64,000 bases of DNA from Hydrangea macrophylla (GCA_033977485.1 CM066984.1:114941251-115005250); one strand, 5' to 3'; shown: positions 11,668-23,256, numbered from the stretch's first letter. Notes: generated by a model not told the origin, from the sequence alone. Numbers and translations are program-made.

Positions 11668-13066
11668 AAGCCTAGAGAGACCACTGCTGCTGATACTGTG
11701 GTTTCAGGTATACTTCCTATTTGCTCACAACCTGCTAGAGTATTGTTGGATTCGGGGTCAACTCACTCTTTTGTTTCACATCCATTTAGTAAATATTTAG
11801 ATAAACCCTTAGAACTACTAGATTTTGATTTGTCTGTTTCACTTCCATCGGGAGCTCCACTAGTAAGTTCGGCTGTCTTTAAAGCTTGTGGGATTGACGT
11901 GAATAGTAGGGGTATGACTGTTGACTTAGTGCCATTGGTTATTCAACATTTTGATGTCATTTTAGGGATGGATTGGTTATCTGCAAATCACGCCATTATC
12001 GATTATGAGAAAAAAAGAGTAACGTTTCGATTGCCCAATCATGATGTATTTTGTTTCCAAGGGACAGGTGTAGCATCACCACCTTATTTGGTGTCAGCTG
12101 TCAGAGCTTGTCGTTTGTTGAAAAAGGGATGTCTGGGATTCTTGTGTAGTATACTTGACACTAGAAGTACTGAAGTGAAATTAGAAGATATACCAGTGGT
12201 AAAAGAATTTCCAGACGTCTTTCCAGAAGATTTACCTAGTGTGTTGATTGAAAGGGAAATTGAGTTTGGGATAGATGTGATGCCAGGAACTCAACCAATT
12301 TCACGAGCACCGTACAAAATGGCTCCGGTAGAGTTGAAGGAGTTGAAGACTCAACTACAAGATTTACTAGATAATAGGTTCATTCGGCCTAGTGTATCAC
12401 CGTGGGGTGCACCGGTTTTATTTGTGAAGAAGAAGGACGGGATAATGAGAATGTGTATCGACTACCGAGAGATCAATAATGTGACTATAAAAAATAAGTA
12501 TCTGTTGCCACGTATTGATGATTTGTTTGATCAGTTGCAAGGGGCACACATCTTCTCTAAGATTGACTTAAGATCTAGGTATCACCAATTGAAGGTTAAA
12601 GCTGAAGACGTTGAGAAGACAGCTTTCAGGACTCGGTACGGGGCACTATGAATTTCTTGTCATGCCATTTGGGGTTATGAATGCAACAACCGCTTTTATG
12701 GACTTGATGAATAGGGTGTTCAAGACTTATCTAGACGAATTTGTGATAGTATTCATTGATGATATATTGATTTATTCTAGAAGTGAAGAAGAATATGAAC
12801 GACACTTCAGGTTGGTTTTGCAACGACTCAGAGATAAGCAATTGTTTGGGAAGTTGAAGAAAAGTGAATTCTGGTTGACAAATGTTACTTTTCTTGGACA
12901 CGTGATCTCTAAAGACGGTGTCTCTGTGGATCCACAGAAAATAGAAGCTGTTAAGAATTGGTCGAGACCGACAAATATTTCTGAAGTTCAAAGTTTCTTG
13001 GGGTTAGCTGGTTACTATAGAAGGTTCGTTCAAGATTTCTCTAGAATCGCGACTCCGATGACGTAA
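11668..13066 (+). pseudogene. Chromovirus protease and reverse transcriptase, frameshifted
   Basis: The aspartic protease active site DSGSTHSF lies at 11749-11772. Reverse transcriptase follows, with [21 protein letters not shown] and [12 protein letters not shown] in one frame to about 12640. A run of four G at 12640-12643 appears to carry one extra base and shifts the frame. The RT resumes in the next frame with MPFGVMNA and the catalytic FIDD (12752-12763) and continues to the connection region [16 protein letters not shown] at 13064-13066 ends it just before RNase H, where intact relatives read through. Confidence 0.93.
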
Positions 13067-14032
13067 TTGATGAGGAAGAATGTGGCTTTTGTGTGGAATA
13101 AAGAATGTGAAGACTGTTTTCAAAAGTTGAAAGATAAGTTAACCTCATCGCCAATATTGGCTATTCCGTCGGGTACTGGAGGTTTCAGTATATACAGTGA
13201 TGCTTCTCATCAAGGCCTGGGATGTATTCTAATGCAAGAAGGTAAGGTTATAGCTTATGCTTCGAGGCAGTTAAGGACACACGAGAAAAATTATCCGACT
13301 CGTGATTTGGAATTGGCAGCAGTGATCTTTGCGTTAAAGATTTGGCGTCACTACTTGTACGGGAAAACGTGTGAGATATTCACCGATCACAAGAGTCTGA
13401 AATATTTGTTTACCCAGAGGGAACTGAATATGAGACAAAGGAGATGGCTTGAATTGATGAATGATTATGATTTAAAGATCCAGTATCATCCGGGTAAAGC
13501 TAACGTGGTTGATGATGCTTTAAGTCGGAAGTTGTCAGAAAATTTGGTTTATTCTTTAACAGCCCAGGAGAAGTTGGTAAAAGAATTTGAACAGCTGGAA
13601 TTGGAAGTAATTCCTAGAATCCAGGGTGGTTTAATGGCGGCTATGATGGCACAACCGAGCTTGATTGAAGAAATCAAGATAAGCCAACTCATAGATCCAA
13701 ATTTTAAGAAAATACTTGAGGAATTACCTGAGGGTAAACGCCCGAAATTCAGTTTTCAGAATAATGTATTGAGGCATATTAATCGATTGTGTGTTCCAAA
13801 CATTCAAGAGTTGAAAGATAAGATCATGGAAGAAGCTCACAGTACGAGGTATTCCGTACATCCGGGGAGTACCAAGATGTATAGAGATTTACGGGAAGTG
13901 TATTGGTGCAGTGGTATGAAACGGGAAGTCACCGAGTTTGTGGCCAAATGTACGACTTGTCAACAAGTAAAATTGGAACATCAACGACCCGCTGGTGAAT
14001 TGCAACCATTGGAGATACCAAAATGGAAATGA
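13067..14032 (+). pseudogene. Chromovirus RNase H and integrase zinc-binding region
   Basis: RNase H motifs [22 protein letters not shown] and [10 protein letters not shown] are followed by [14 protein letters not shown]. The integrase N-terminal zinc finger (H...H...CTTCQQVK) follows and is intact to 14029. A TGA at 14030-14032 ends the frame where relatives continue straight into the catalytic core. Confidence 0.92.
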
Positions 14033-14411
14033 GAGCATATTACGATGGACTTTGTGTCAGGTTTTCCACGGTCTCCTAAGTCTAATGATAGTATTTGGGT
14101 GATCGTTGACCGGTTGACTAAATCAGCTCATTTATTGCCAATCCAGACTCATGATCCGACAAAGTTAGCAGAGCTTTATGTCAGAGAAGTTGTTAGATTA
14201 CATGGGGCATCGGTATCAATTGTGTCACATCGAGACACACGATTTGTGTCTAGGTTTTGGGAAGGTTTGCAAAAGGCAATGGGGACGACCTTGCATTTTA
14301 GCACATCATTTCATTTTCAGACAGACGGTCAATCTGAGCGAGTTATTCAGATTTTGGAAGATATGCTTCGAGGTTGTGTTATGGATTTTAAATCAGATTG
14401 GGAAACCCACT
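14033..14411 (+). pseudogene. Chromovirus integrase core, cut by an LTR insertion
   Basis: The core reads MDFVSGFP (first catalytic Asp), IVDRLTKSAHLLP and QTDGQSERVIQILE (catalytic Glu). The second Asp region reads VSHRDTRFVSRFW. The frame ends at the insertion at 14412 after WETHL and resumes in register at 17403 beyond the inserted LTR. Confidence 0.92.
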
Positions 14412-15774
14412 TGTAATAACCTGCATTTCCATTTAATTTAAAAGTCATGCCCATATTTAATTTATGTGTATTTGCATTGGCATATTTAAATTCTATTAGC
14501 ATGGTCTGCTTTTATTTTAATTCCAGTCACTTGTTTGGAATATTAATGTCTTATCTAATTCATATTTAAATTCTATTGGGGGGCCAAACTGCAATTTTAC
14601 AAAAGTTAGTAATACCTGTGTGGATTTCAAAATCTGTATTTCAAAACGGTGAAAGTAACCTCTACAGACTCAATCAGTATTTTTATGAAACCAGAAAATC
14701 ACTTCCTACGTTAAAATGAATTTCCTGTATTTTTGTGATAACCACCGCGCCCCGAAAATACCAGTTTATGTCCAAAACTGTCTGCGCTATACTAAACTTC
14801 CCCAGATTTTGGAAGTGACGTAAATTTGGACATGACATATGCTTTATTTCCATTAATGGCAAGTGATCATTGGGTTGGGCTTGTTTGGGAATGCTTTGTT
14901 TGGGAATGCTTTGTTTGTGCATGTGTTCCTAAGGCCATAAGTTGTTATTCCCAAACAACTCAACTTGACCCCCTACAAACCTATATTGCCTCTTCACAAT
15001 CTGTAGAATTAATCTGTAGACTTATATACGTATATGTATTGTGTATTTTCAGAAATTGAAAATCCATTTCATTTGTAGTGTGAGGATGAAGGGACTTGGT
15101 CCCCAAGATTTCCCAAATTGAATTTCTATATGTATGCTATACACTATCTCACATACACTCTCATTCTGCATTATAAACACAGAGAGTTTAGAGTGAGCTT
15201 GAGAGTTTAAACCACTGAAATATAGAGAGAGGGAAAGCTCTTGTTCTCCATAGCCTAGCTTGTAATTGGATTCTTATTTGGCCTCTCTTTCTCAACACTT
15301 ATCTCTACACTCTTAATCACAGTGAGTATTATTAACTCACTCCCAATGTAATTCTATACTTATTTACTGAGCATGTGTATGTATAATGAAGCACCATTGC
15401 TAAAATTCGTCCATGGAAGCTTGAGCTTCAAAAATCACCATTTTCCAAACTCAATCATATTTCGTTTTTATAGATGAATATGGAAGATTATACATCATAC
15501 ATGCCATGTTTGAAGTTATAGAGCCTAATTCGTTCATATAAGAAAGTATATAGAAAATGAAATTTTGACATGTTTTAGTTTTTCCTAAAATTGGAGAGCT
15601 ATGAATCAAATGGTGTTAAATTGACTTTAGATTCTTAATCCTTGTGAAAAAACCGAAGAGAACCATATATTATATGCCCTATATACTTTAGAATTCCAAA
15701 ATGGGTCATTTTGGACCCCTTAAGCTGAAACAGGGCAGTTTCTGCGAAGAAGACGAAGCCTCAGCTTCATCTCG

Positions 15775-16060
15775 CGCCACTATCGCGCGCGCGAGAATCG
15801 CGCGAGCGGCCCGCGCAAGCGACCCCTCGCGCGAGCGGCCCGCGCGCGCGAGGTAGGCTTCCCCAGGCAGACGTAAGAGTTTATATATATATATTTGAAA
15901 ATTGGCTGGTCGCGCGAGCGAGGGTCGCGCGAGAACCCCTTCGCGCGAGCGATCCGCGCGCGCGACCTTGCTTTCCTCAGGCAGTCAGAAAAGGTTATTA
16001 ATAAAGGAAAAATGGGCTTATCGCGCGAGCGACCCTTCGCGCGAGCGGCCCGCGCGCGCG
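15775..16060. repeat. GC-rich CGCGCGAGCGGCC repeat tract
   Basis: Three clusters of GCGCGCGAGCG and GCGAGCGGCCCGCGCGCG variants are separated by AT-rich spacers (about 15775-15855, 15909-15965 and 16020-16060). They are strongly CpG-rich against AT-rich surroundings. They lie inside the solo LTR. Confidence 0.9.
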
Positions 16061-16347
16061 AGGTAGTGCAGTTTCTGTTTTTGTCTGTTTTTCTGTTAAG
16101 GGACTGTTTGGATGAAATTTATATACTGTTAAGGCTCTGTTTGGGAATTTAGTTGATCAGAACTCTATTTGGTTATGTTTAAGTGATCTAAACATTGTAG
16201 TATAACTCATTAATTCCCGTACGCGTATTGTTCCTTAATTCAGCATTATTGTTTAAGTGCATATCATTCATGTGGGTCAGTAGTACATGCATATGGGTGT
16301 CAGTCTGTGTGGAAAAGAGTAATGGTAGTGTGGAAAGGGTATGAGAT

Positions 16348-16445
16348 TGTGTTTGTGGTCGTGGTTGTGGTTGAGTATGAGTTTGTGGTTGTGGTCGTGG
16401 TTGTGGTCGTGGTTGTGGTTGTGGATGTGGTTGAGTTTGTGGAAG
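16348..16445. repeat. (GGTTGTGGTCGT)n minisatellite
   Basis: Hexamer-like GGTTGT / GGTCGT units are repeated in tandem. They produce a valine-rich or histidine/asparagine-rich frame with no biological meaning. Confidence 0.92.
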
Positions 16446-16474
16446 AGGGTATCTTTGAAATGCGACGGTGGCAA

Positions 16475-16735
16475 ATAAGGACACTCCCTGACGCCCATGG
16501 AAGCGTTAAAGTGTGTGAAGCCGAACTCGGACATTCCCTGGCACCCATGGTAGTGCTAAAGTGTGGCCTACGGACACTCCCTGATAACTCAAGTCTGGAT
16601 ACTGTGTGAGGGGTTGCCCCGGTATTTGCATGGCGGTTAGGGTATTCAAAGTGTGAGGCATTGGACACTCCCTGGTACCCCGGACCAAAGTGTGAGGCAA
16701 ACTGGACACTTCCTGGCGCCCCGTTGCTAAAGTGT
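16475..16735. repeat. Tandem repeat with GACACTCCCTGGC core, period about 60 bp
   Basis: Blocks of the type GGACACTCCCTGACGCCC / AAAGTGTG recur at about 16478, 16528, 16572, 16664 and 16705 inside the solo LTR. Confidence 0.85.
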
Positions 16736-17397
16736 GGCTATCTGAGTGTTTCAAAGATACCAGGAGTAGGATAGTGGGTTGTTGTGGATGTCGAGGGAAA
16801 AGAGTCGGCGAGATGAGTGTGGTGCATCGTCCCATTTCACGAGTATCTGTATTTATGAATGAAAGACTTTTATTATATTCCTTGTTGTGTTATAAAATAA
16901 ATTCTTTCAGTATTTTAATAATGGAAAAAGGTAAATGGGTATGCTTTACATTTAAAGTCATGTTTTTAATACTCACCAGCTTCTTGAAGCTGACGACGTT
17001 GATGCGTCCTGGACATTCGTGTTCAGGCTTTTCAGGTTTTAACCAGGAGGAAACATATGACTACGCTAATTGAGGTGGCTGCTGTTGGAATAAAGAAACT
17101 GTTTATTTTATGCATTAAGTTTAGTTGTTTGAGTTTTTAAACTGTTTTGTTTTAAGGATGACTGTAACAGACTCTAAGTTATTATTTTATTTTCAAGGCG
17201 GTTTGTGCCTTAGTTGACCCCGGTTTATAAGATGTAATAAGATAGAAAATTTTTGTAAGCCTTGATTGCTTTACTCTGATTATTATGTTTTGTTGTTTGA
17301 CGTTTGGGACGGAATCGATCCGTCAAACTGTCGCGACCTACGGGTCCATAAAGGAAATTAAACGCTTTCCTTATTTATGCTACGTCGGGGCGTGACA

Positions 17398-17846
17398 CCA
17401 CTTGCCATTAGTGAAATTCTCTTATAATAATAGTTTCCAAAAGAGTATTGGGATGGCGCCTTACGAGGCATTGTACGGTCGAAAATGTAGATCACCGGTG
17501 TGTTGGACAGAAGTTGGGGAAAAGCAACTTATAGGGCCTGAAATTGTGTAAATCACTACCGACAAAATCAAGTTAGTTAAACAACGACTGCAAATAGCAC
17601 AGAGTCGTTATAAAAGCTACGCAGATACAGGTAGAAGACCGTTGGAATTTGATGTAGGTGATTATGTTTATTTGAAAGTATAGTTTTCGAAAGGCATCAC
17701 ACGATTTGGTAAGCGAGGCAAGTTAAGTCCAAGGTTTGTAGGGCCTTATCTGATATTAGATAAAGTTGGTTCAGTTGCATATCGGTTGGAATTGCCACAA
17801 GAGTTGGTTAATGTTCATAATGTGTTTCACGTTTCTATGTTACGAC
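17398..17846 (+). pseudogene. Chromovirus integrase C-terminal region
   Basis: The reading resumes after the first nested LTR with [15 protein letters not shown], then GPYLILDKVGSVAYRLELP and VHNVFHVSMLR. Two in-frame stops are visible (after GPEIV and after VYLKV). It is cut at 17846 by the second nested LTR. Confidence 0.92.
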
Positions 17847-20544
17847 TGTCGCGCCCGTGTTTTCGGAGCGCCAAGGCTGTTGGTCTGGGCCCGACTTCCT
17901 GAGAGTGGGTGAATAGCAACTGGATATTTATTGGGAAGGGTGAAAGGGGTATGGTAGGGCCTGTTTGAACAAGTTCAGAGTCGCCACCTAACATTTGGGG
18001 TGTTAGGACCCCTGCAAAGACAATTAAAGTAATCCATCTTTGACTTAAAAAAAAAGTTTGAGAAAAGTGGGCCCTTTAAAAGTATGACTCTTAATAGTCA
18101 TGCGAAAACCAGAGATTTTGAGATGAGTTCGGGGACTCGATTATGTCAAGGGAAGGTATTAGGCACCCTCGAACATCTGTGTGAACATGGTTGCCAATTT
18201 CAGTAATTTTTTATTAAAATGGGGCATTTTGATTGAAAAAGAAAAAAATTTATTCCTTTTATTTATTTTTATTTTTTTAAAAAGTGAATAGGATAAAAAA
18301 TGGTGATAGGTATGGCCGCACTCTTTGAGAGTTGCTTACGTATCCCAAGACGGGAATCAGACCAAACTTAGTTCTGACCTGTATGTGAGTGTATGCATGA
18401 TTTTTTTAGAGAAAGAAAAGTTGTCCTGTTTGACTGTGCACGTGTGATATAGTGATTTGAGAAAGCGTTGGTATAACTTGGAATTTTAACCCACGTAGTA
18501 TAGTCCTAGAGTTTAACCTTTGGAAAGTGATTGAGATTGAAATGAGACTACATAAGTGATTGGAGAATGATGTATATATATATATATTTTTTTTTTTTGT
18601 ACTTTTCTATTTTCTACTTTTTATTTTTATTTATATTTATTTTTTCTTCAGTCCTTTTATTCCAATACTGGAAGTGAGGATCTGTGCCAAAGTGACTGAA
18701 AAAGTGTACCGGAAGTAAGGGTGGGTGCCCAAATTTAAGGAAATGTATTTTTGTATTTTTCATTTTTTCTGTTCTTTTTAAGGGTCGGTGCCCAAATGAC
18801 TGAAAAAATATACTGGAAGTAAGGATCGGTGTCCATTAAAAGTATGAAGACTTACCTGTCTTACCTGTATTATTAGCAGATTCCAAGCAAAGGCGGCATT
18901 GGAGTTTTATTTTGAGAAAATATATTTTTTGTATTTTTGATTTTATATCGGAAGAAAGGGACGGTGCCCAAAAGAAAGAAAAGAGATTTTTTTATATTTT
19001 TTATGTCGGAAGTAAGGGTCGGTGCCCAAAAGAAAGAAAAGAGATTTTTTTTGTATTTTTATTTTTTTATGCCGGAAGTAAGGGTCGGTGCCCAAAAGAA
19101 AGAAAAAGAAAAGATTATTTTTTTATTTTTTTGTGCCAGAAGTAAGGGTCGGTACTCAAAAGAAAGAAAAAGGAAAGAGAATTTTTTTTTATTTTTTTTG
19201 TGCCGGACGTAAGGGTCGGTGCCAAAAAGAAAGAAAAAGAAAAAAGAATTTTTTTTATTTGATTTTTTGTGCCGGAAGAAGGGTCAGTGCCCAAAAGAAA
19301 GAAAAAAAAAGAGACTTTTTTTTATTTGTTTTGTGCCGAAAGTAAGGGTCAGTGCCCATTAAGAGTGAGAAGACTTACCTGTATTATTTGCAAATTCCAA
19401 GCAAAGGTGGCATTGGAGTTTTATTTTGAGAAAGTCCACTTTTTGTATTTTTCTTTTTGTCTTCTTCTTCTTCTTTTTTTTTTTTTTTGATTTTTTGATT
19501 TTATACTGGTAGATAGGGACATGTTTATTGAAAAGTGTTTTTTATTATTTAGACATGGATTTTCATATTAGAAAACCGCGTAGTCCCCAGTAGAACATAG
19601 GTCCCTGTATTAGCAACCAGGTCATCCCCAGTAGAACATGGCTGTCCGTATTAGAAATCACGTGGGATTTCCGTATTGGGAACCATGTAATCCAGAGTCG
19701 GACGTGATTTTTATATTGAAAACCAAGTAATTCTGAGTATGACGTGGATGTATGTTATTTATTATTTTTTTATCAAGCAAGAAAAAAAAATGATATGTAC
19801 AAGAGAGAAAAAATAAAATAAAATAAAAAAATCTGAATTATTAGAGGAACTCGAGAAATCTGTTAGAATATTGATGGTAAATGACTGAGATGTTGGGCGG
19901 TGATTTGAGGCAGTATGATGACGGCGATGGCACAGTGGTCGTGAGGTATGTTGATGGGAATTGTGATGATATGATAGCTAGGTGGAGGGCGGTGATCGTA
20001 GTGATGACCTTAATGTTGATGGTTAGAAAAGGTGATATGGTGGTGGAGAAAATGTACACTCCTTTTTTTTTTTTTTTTTTTTAATGATGAAGTGAGGGAG
20101 ATGGAGAGGAAGGTGGTGGAGATATAGAGTGTAAGGGAGACACAGAGAGTAAGAGAGATATAGAGAGGAAGCATCTGGCTTTCATCGTCCCCCCTTCTCT
20201 ACATGGTGCATTGGCCAATTTATAGGCCCAAAAGAGAGCATTTTCTTTCTTTTTAAAATCAAAAGCAAACTCCACTAAACGCAACCCACACAACATTGTC
20301 CCCCCATTTTTCTTTTTTGCATTTGCTCCACCGAGCATTGTCCTCCACAATGATTGTGGAGGAGGGAAATAATCGTGTGTGGGTAGGATGCATGTGGAAT
20401 TGTTGACTGTTTGACCCCCATAGCTACGACTTGCAATATCTTTCTCATTCGAGGTCAGATTGGGATGATCAAAAAGCGATAGGCTCGTGTTAATGAGCAT
20501 TTTATTTTAAAATGATTGGATTGGGCCAAAATAGGGTGTCTACA
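17847..20544 (+). mobile_element. Second nested LTR (2.7 kb), possibly Tat/Ogre type
   Basis: It begins TGTCGCGCCCGTG and ends GGGTGTCTACA, flanked by ACGAC at 17842-17846 and 20545-20549. No coding domain or primer site is found, so it is a solo LTR. The start, GAGTCGCCACCTAACATTT near 17970 and AAGGTATTAGGCACCCTC near 18155 resemble LTRs I associate with Tat/Ogre elements; that assignment is from memory and tentative. It contains a minisatellite and long poly-T tracts. Confidence 0.9.
18660..19370. repeat. Minisatellite, unit about 60-65 bp (GGAAGTAAGGGTCGGTGCCC)
   Basis: The GGTCGGTGCCCA core followed by AAAAGAAAGAAAAGA and a T-rich stretch repeats about eight times, most regularly between 18950 and 19350. 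A longer flanking block (GCAAAGGYGGCATTGGAGTTTTA) occurs at both edges, near 18889 and 19401. It lies inside the second nested LTR. Confidence 0.9.
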
Positions 20545-20779
20545 ACGACATTGTCTATCAGATTCGAGTCACTGTATCACTCCGGAACCGTTGATGGTTC
20601 GAGAAAACTTGACTTATGTTGAACATCCAGTTCGAATCCTAGATAGGAAGGATCAGGTGCTCAGAACTAAAGTCATTTCTCTAGTTATGGTGTTATGGCG
20701 TAATCATTCAGTAGAAGATGCAACTTGGGAACGTGAAGACGAGATCCGAGAGAAATATCCTCGCCTATTTGACTCTTGA
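20545..20779 (+). pseudogene. Chromodomain at the C-terminus of the chromovirus integrase
   Basis: The frame continues in register from 17846 across the nested LTR. It reads VEHPVRILDRKDQVL, then VMVLWRNHSVEDATWE and YPRLF, ending with a stop after FDS. This is the integrase-fused chromodomain of plant chromoviruses, which can steer integration to particular chromatin. The three-strand plus helix pattern and the WxxHxxEDATWE motif are conserved. Confidence 0.92.
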
Positions 20780-20808
20780 GGTAAGAAAAGTTTAGGGACA
20801 AACTTCCT

Positions 20809-20824
20809 AAAAGGGAGGGAGAGA
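20809..20824 (+). other. Polypurine tract before the 3' LTR
   Basis: AAAAGGGAGGGAGAGA directly precedes the 3' LTR start, as required for plus-strand priming. Confidence 0.9.
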
Positions 20825-22701
20825 TGTAATACCCGTACCCAGAAAATGGAAGTTATATTTATTTTTCACGCATTAATTAGTATAATTAATTGCATGTGAT
20901 ATTTGGGTAAGTTCCAGTTACCCCGATGTGATAAGTGCTTTGAGAATGACACAATTGGATAGATGTGAAATGGAACCCACGGGAGGTCCAGATTAGATAA
21001 ATTTCATTTAGTTGTATTTATGTGATTAAATGAATAATTGTTTAATTGTTTTGAGTATTTTATTGCTAGTTATGACATTTTATGGTGCCAGTTTGGGTAC
21101 CCGTGTGAGGGAGAATTGAAATATAATTCATAACTAGTAGGTTAATTAGCAATTTTATAAAATATTTGGGACCACTTTTGGAACTCATACGTGACATAGA
21201 CACATACCCACTTAGATATTTGGTTGTTAATATAAAGTTTCGGGGGTTTTATAATAGGACTTTAGAAACATATAGGGGTGTAAATAGAAATATGAAAAAT
21301 CATAACATATCCTTGACAATGTTAGTCGGTTAGTAAGGAATAAAAAAAAAAGAAAAAAAAAGAAAGAAAAGACGCAGAATGTTAGTTTAGAGTTTCAGAG
21401 AGTTCAACGGAAGAGGGAAAAAAAAAAAGAAAAAATAAAGGGTTTCGTGCCATTTCGTCGCCGTAGTTTCGTCGTACGACCTTTGTTCCGCAAACCGAAG
21501 CAATAATCGGACTCGTGGAGGTGAGAGAATTATTTCTATATCTTTCTCTTTCACTTTTGATGATGTTCTTCTACGAGCTATTTTAAGGGGTGATACATAT
21601 ATGTGATATATATATGTAGGAATATCATTGGGAATAACTAGAGCTAGAGCAGTTTAATTGGGATTTCTAGGCTTATTTGGGACTTATTCGTGAGGTGAGT
21701 GTCCTAATCTAAAAATTGGATGTTTAATGTTATTTATTTGTTATTAAATGCTTTAAAATGCTTAATTGTGATTAAGTAGAAAAGATGTGATTAATTATTA
21801 TTTAACGTGTCCAAAAATGCTGAAATTGCCATATTGACATGTTGAGTTGCTTATGTGCTTATTTGGGTCAAAGGGTGTCAATTGATAATCACCATTATTT
21901 AGCCCGTATATAAGGGACGCCCATTCCTCAGAGAAAAAAGGGGGATGATGATGAAGTTCTCAGATAAAAAGGGACGGTGGTGACGACCACAACGAATTGA
22001 CTTTGGTCACCTGAGAGTGTGTGATATTGCTTTTAAAGCGACGATAAATTGAGAAAGGCCTAGAATCGGGGGTCCAATACGATGGTGATTGATTGCTTGA
22101 TATGCCTGCGACTATATATTGTTGTGAATATTTAATTGGTGTTATGATTCATTAAATACTCCAATTGCATGATTAGTACCACGTACTCACTAAGCGAAAA
22201 CTTAATCAATTTTTGTGGCTAATGACCACGCAGGTTCGGACGAACATCACAATGAGAAGCGTTAAACTGTGGGGGTTCTGGGATGGCTCGTGATTATTAT
22301 TATTTTTTTTGTGTAATATGTTTATATGTAAATGAGTTTAGATGAGTAGTTATATTCCTAGTATTTGAATTTTGGAGACAAGTTTATGTTTTAGTTTTTT
22401 ATTAAATCCTTATAATATGAATTTTAGATTGAAGTTTTGCAAGTATTTTCCAAGTGTTTTGGTGATATTTTGGAATTTCAATTCTTGTTTAACAGGGGGA
22501 AATGGTGCTGTAATAGGAGGAACTCATTCGATGGTTTTAAAACTTTATTTTATTTCTTTTTATTAGTTTATTTGATAAAAAATCTATTTTACCCCTGGTA
22601 TTTCACTTTAAAATGTTATTTTTGGAACGTTAAAAATGATTGTTTGGTTTGTTGGCTTGTTACACGTGTCCTAGCCCGCGGGGGCGGGTTAGGGTGTGAC
22701 A
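20825..22701 (+). mobile_element. 3' LTR of the chromovirus
   Basis: It is homologous over its full length to 8523-10387, with substitutions, A-run length changes and a small insertion near 21778. Its last bases, GGGTTAGGGTGTGACA, are duplicated just downstream together with the flank. Confidence 0.95.
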
Positions 22702-22803
22702 AGAAGGCACAGTGTGTGCCGTGAGAAAGGTAGAAGGCACACACACGCGGGTTAGGGTGTGACAAGAAGGCACAGTGTGTGCCGTGAGAAAGGTAGAAGG
22801 CAC
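22684..22803. repeat. 63-bp tandem duplication spanning the LTR/host junction
   Basis: The block starting GCGGGTTAGGGTGTGACA at 22684 is repeated at 22747. It carries the last bases of the 3' LTR, the target duplication and about 45 bp of the older MITE. The duplication must therefore postdate the retrotransposon insertion. Confidence 0.92.
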
Positions 22804-23256
22804 AGTGTGTGCCGTGAGATGGTGGCCGGCACACACTGTGCCGTGAAGTTTGTTCATAAAATGGTAGACGGCACACATTGTGCCGTTTAGCTGAACTTAG
22901 TGGAACTTAAGCGTACTACAAAAATAGGTTTCCCTAAGTTTAACTAATGTATACATTAGTTATTGAAAAATGCTAGACCCACAAAATGAACCACACATTT
23001 TTTTCACACACTTCTTTAAATGCTTGTACCTTGTGCTGTATAAGTGGGGCACAAAATAGTGTAAAATATTCAAGCAGCAAAAGGTACAAACATGTAAAGA
23101 AGTGTGTGAAAAAAGTGTGTGGTTCATTGTGTGGGTGTAGCATGACTCTTAGTTATTTATTTATTTATTTTTTATACCATTGTGGAACAAAATGGGGGCA
23201 AAACTCTTAAATTTAGTTAAGTTCAGTGCTGTTTTACTACCAGTGTGGATGCTCTT
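22702..23256. mobile_element. Right half of the split older MITE
   Basis: It continues the GTGTGCCGTGAGA minisatellite of 8278-8522 and ends in TAGTTAAGTTCAGTGCTGTTTTACTACC and GGATGCTCTTA, an inverse of the left terminus. It carries the 63-bp duplication and a later MITE (22970-23143). Confidence 0.65.
22970..23143. mobile_element. MITE family A, copy 1
   Basis: A fold-back element with ends ATGCTAGACCCACA and TGTGGGTGTAGCAT. The central arm includes TTTAAATGCTTGTACCTTGTGCTG and CACACTTC / GAAGTGTG. Related copies lie at 30243, 36056, 40300 (partial) and 62269. Confidence 0.8.

Larger units (their letters stand above)
14412..17397 (+). mobile_element. Solo LTR (3.0 kb) nested in integrase
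   Basis: It starts TGTAATAACC and ends GGGGCGTGACA. It is flanked by CCACT at 14407-14411 and 17398-17402, so the boundaries are exact. No protein domain, PBS or internal region is present, so it is a solo LTR or an LTR-only derivative. The TGTAATA...GTGACA ends resemble Tekay LTRs but most of the body differs from the host element. A conserved GTGAGT...AACTCACTC motif lies near 15324-15343. It contains three internal repeat tracts, listed separately. Confidence 0.92.
8523..22701 (+). mobile_element. Complete but defective Ty3/gypsy chromovirus (Tekay/Del type)
   Basis: Two long LTRs (1865 and 1877 bp) bracket gag, protease, reverse transcriptase, RNase H, integrase and a C-terminal chromodomain, in the gypsy order. 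The element is flanked by AGAAG at 8518-8522 and 22702-22706, a 5-bp target duplication. A tRNA-Met-type primer site and polypurine tract lie at the expected places. Two LTR-only insertions (14412-17397, 17847-20544) interrupt integrase and the region before the chromodomain. Stops and frameshifts in gag, RT, the RT-RNase H junction and integrase make it non-autonomous. Long LTRs, two CCHC knuckles and a chromodomain point to the Tekay/Del clade. Confidence 0.95.

Noticed and set aside
16307..16668. Valine-rich and His/Asn- or Thr-rich frames on both strands
   Set aside because: They come from the GGTTGTGGTCGT minisatellite in a solo LTR.
14412..17397. Complete non-autonomous LTR element (LTR-internal-LTR)
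   Set aside because: I found no repeated terminal sequences, PBS or polypurine tract inside, so a solo LTR is simpler. A self-alignment would decide.
18912..19490. Overlapping frames repeating GRCPKERK
   Set aside because: They are translations of the 60-bp minisatellite in all frames.
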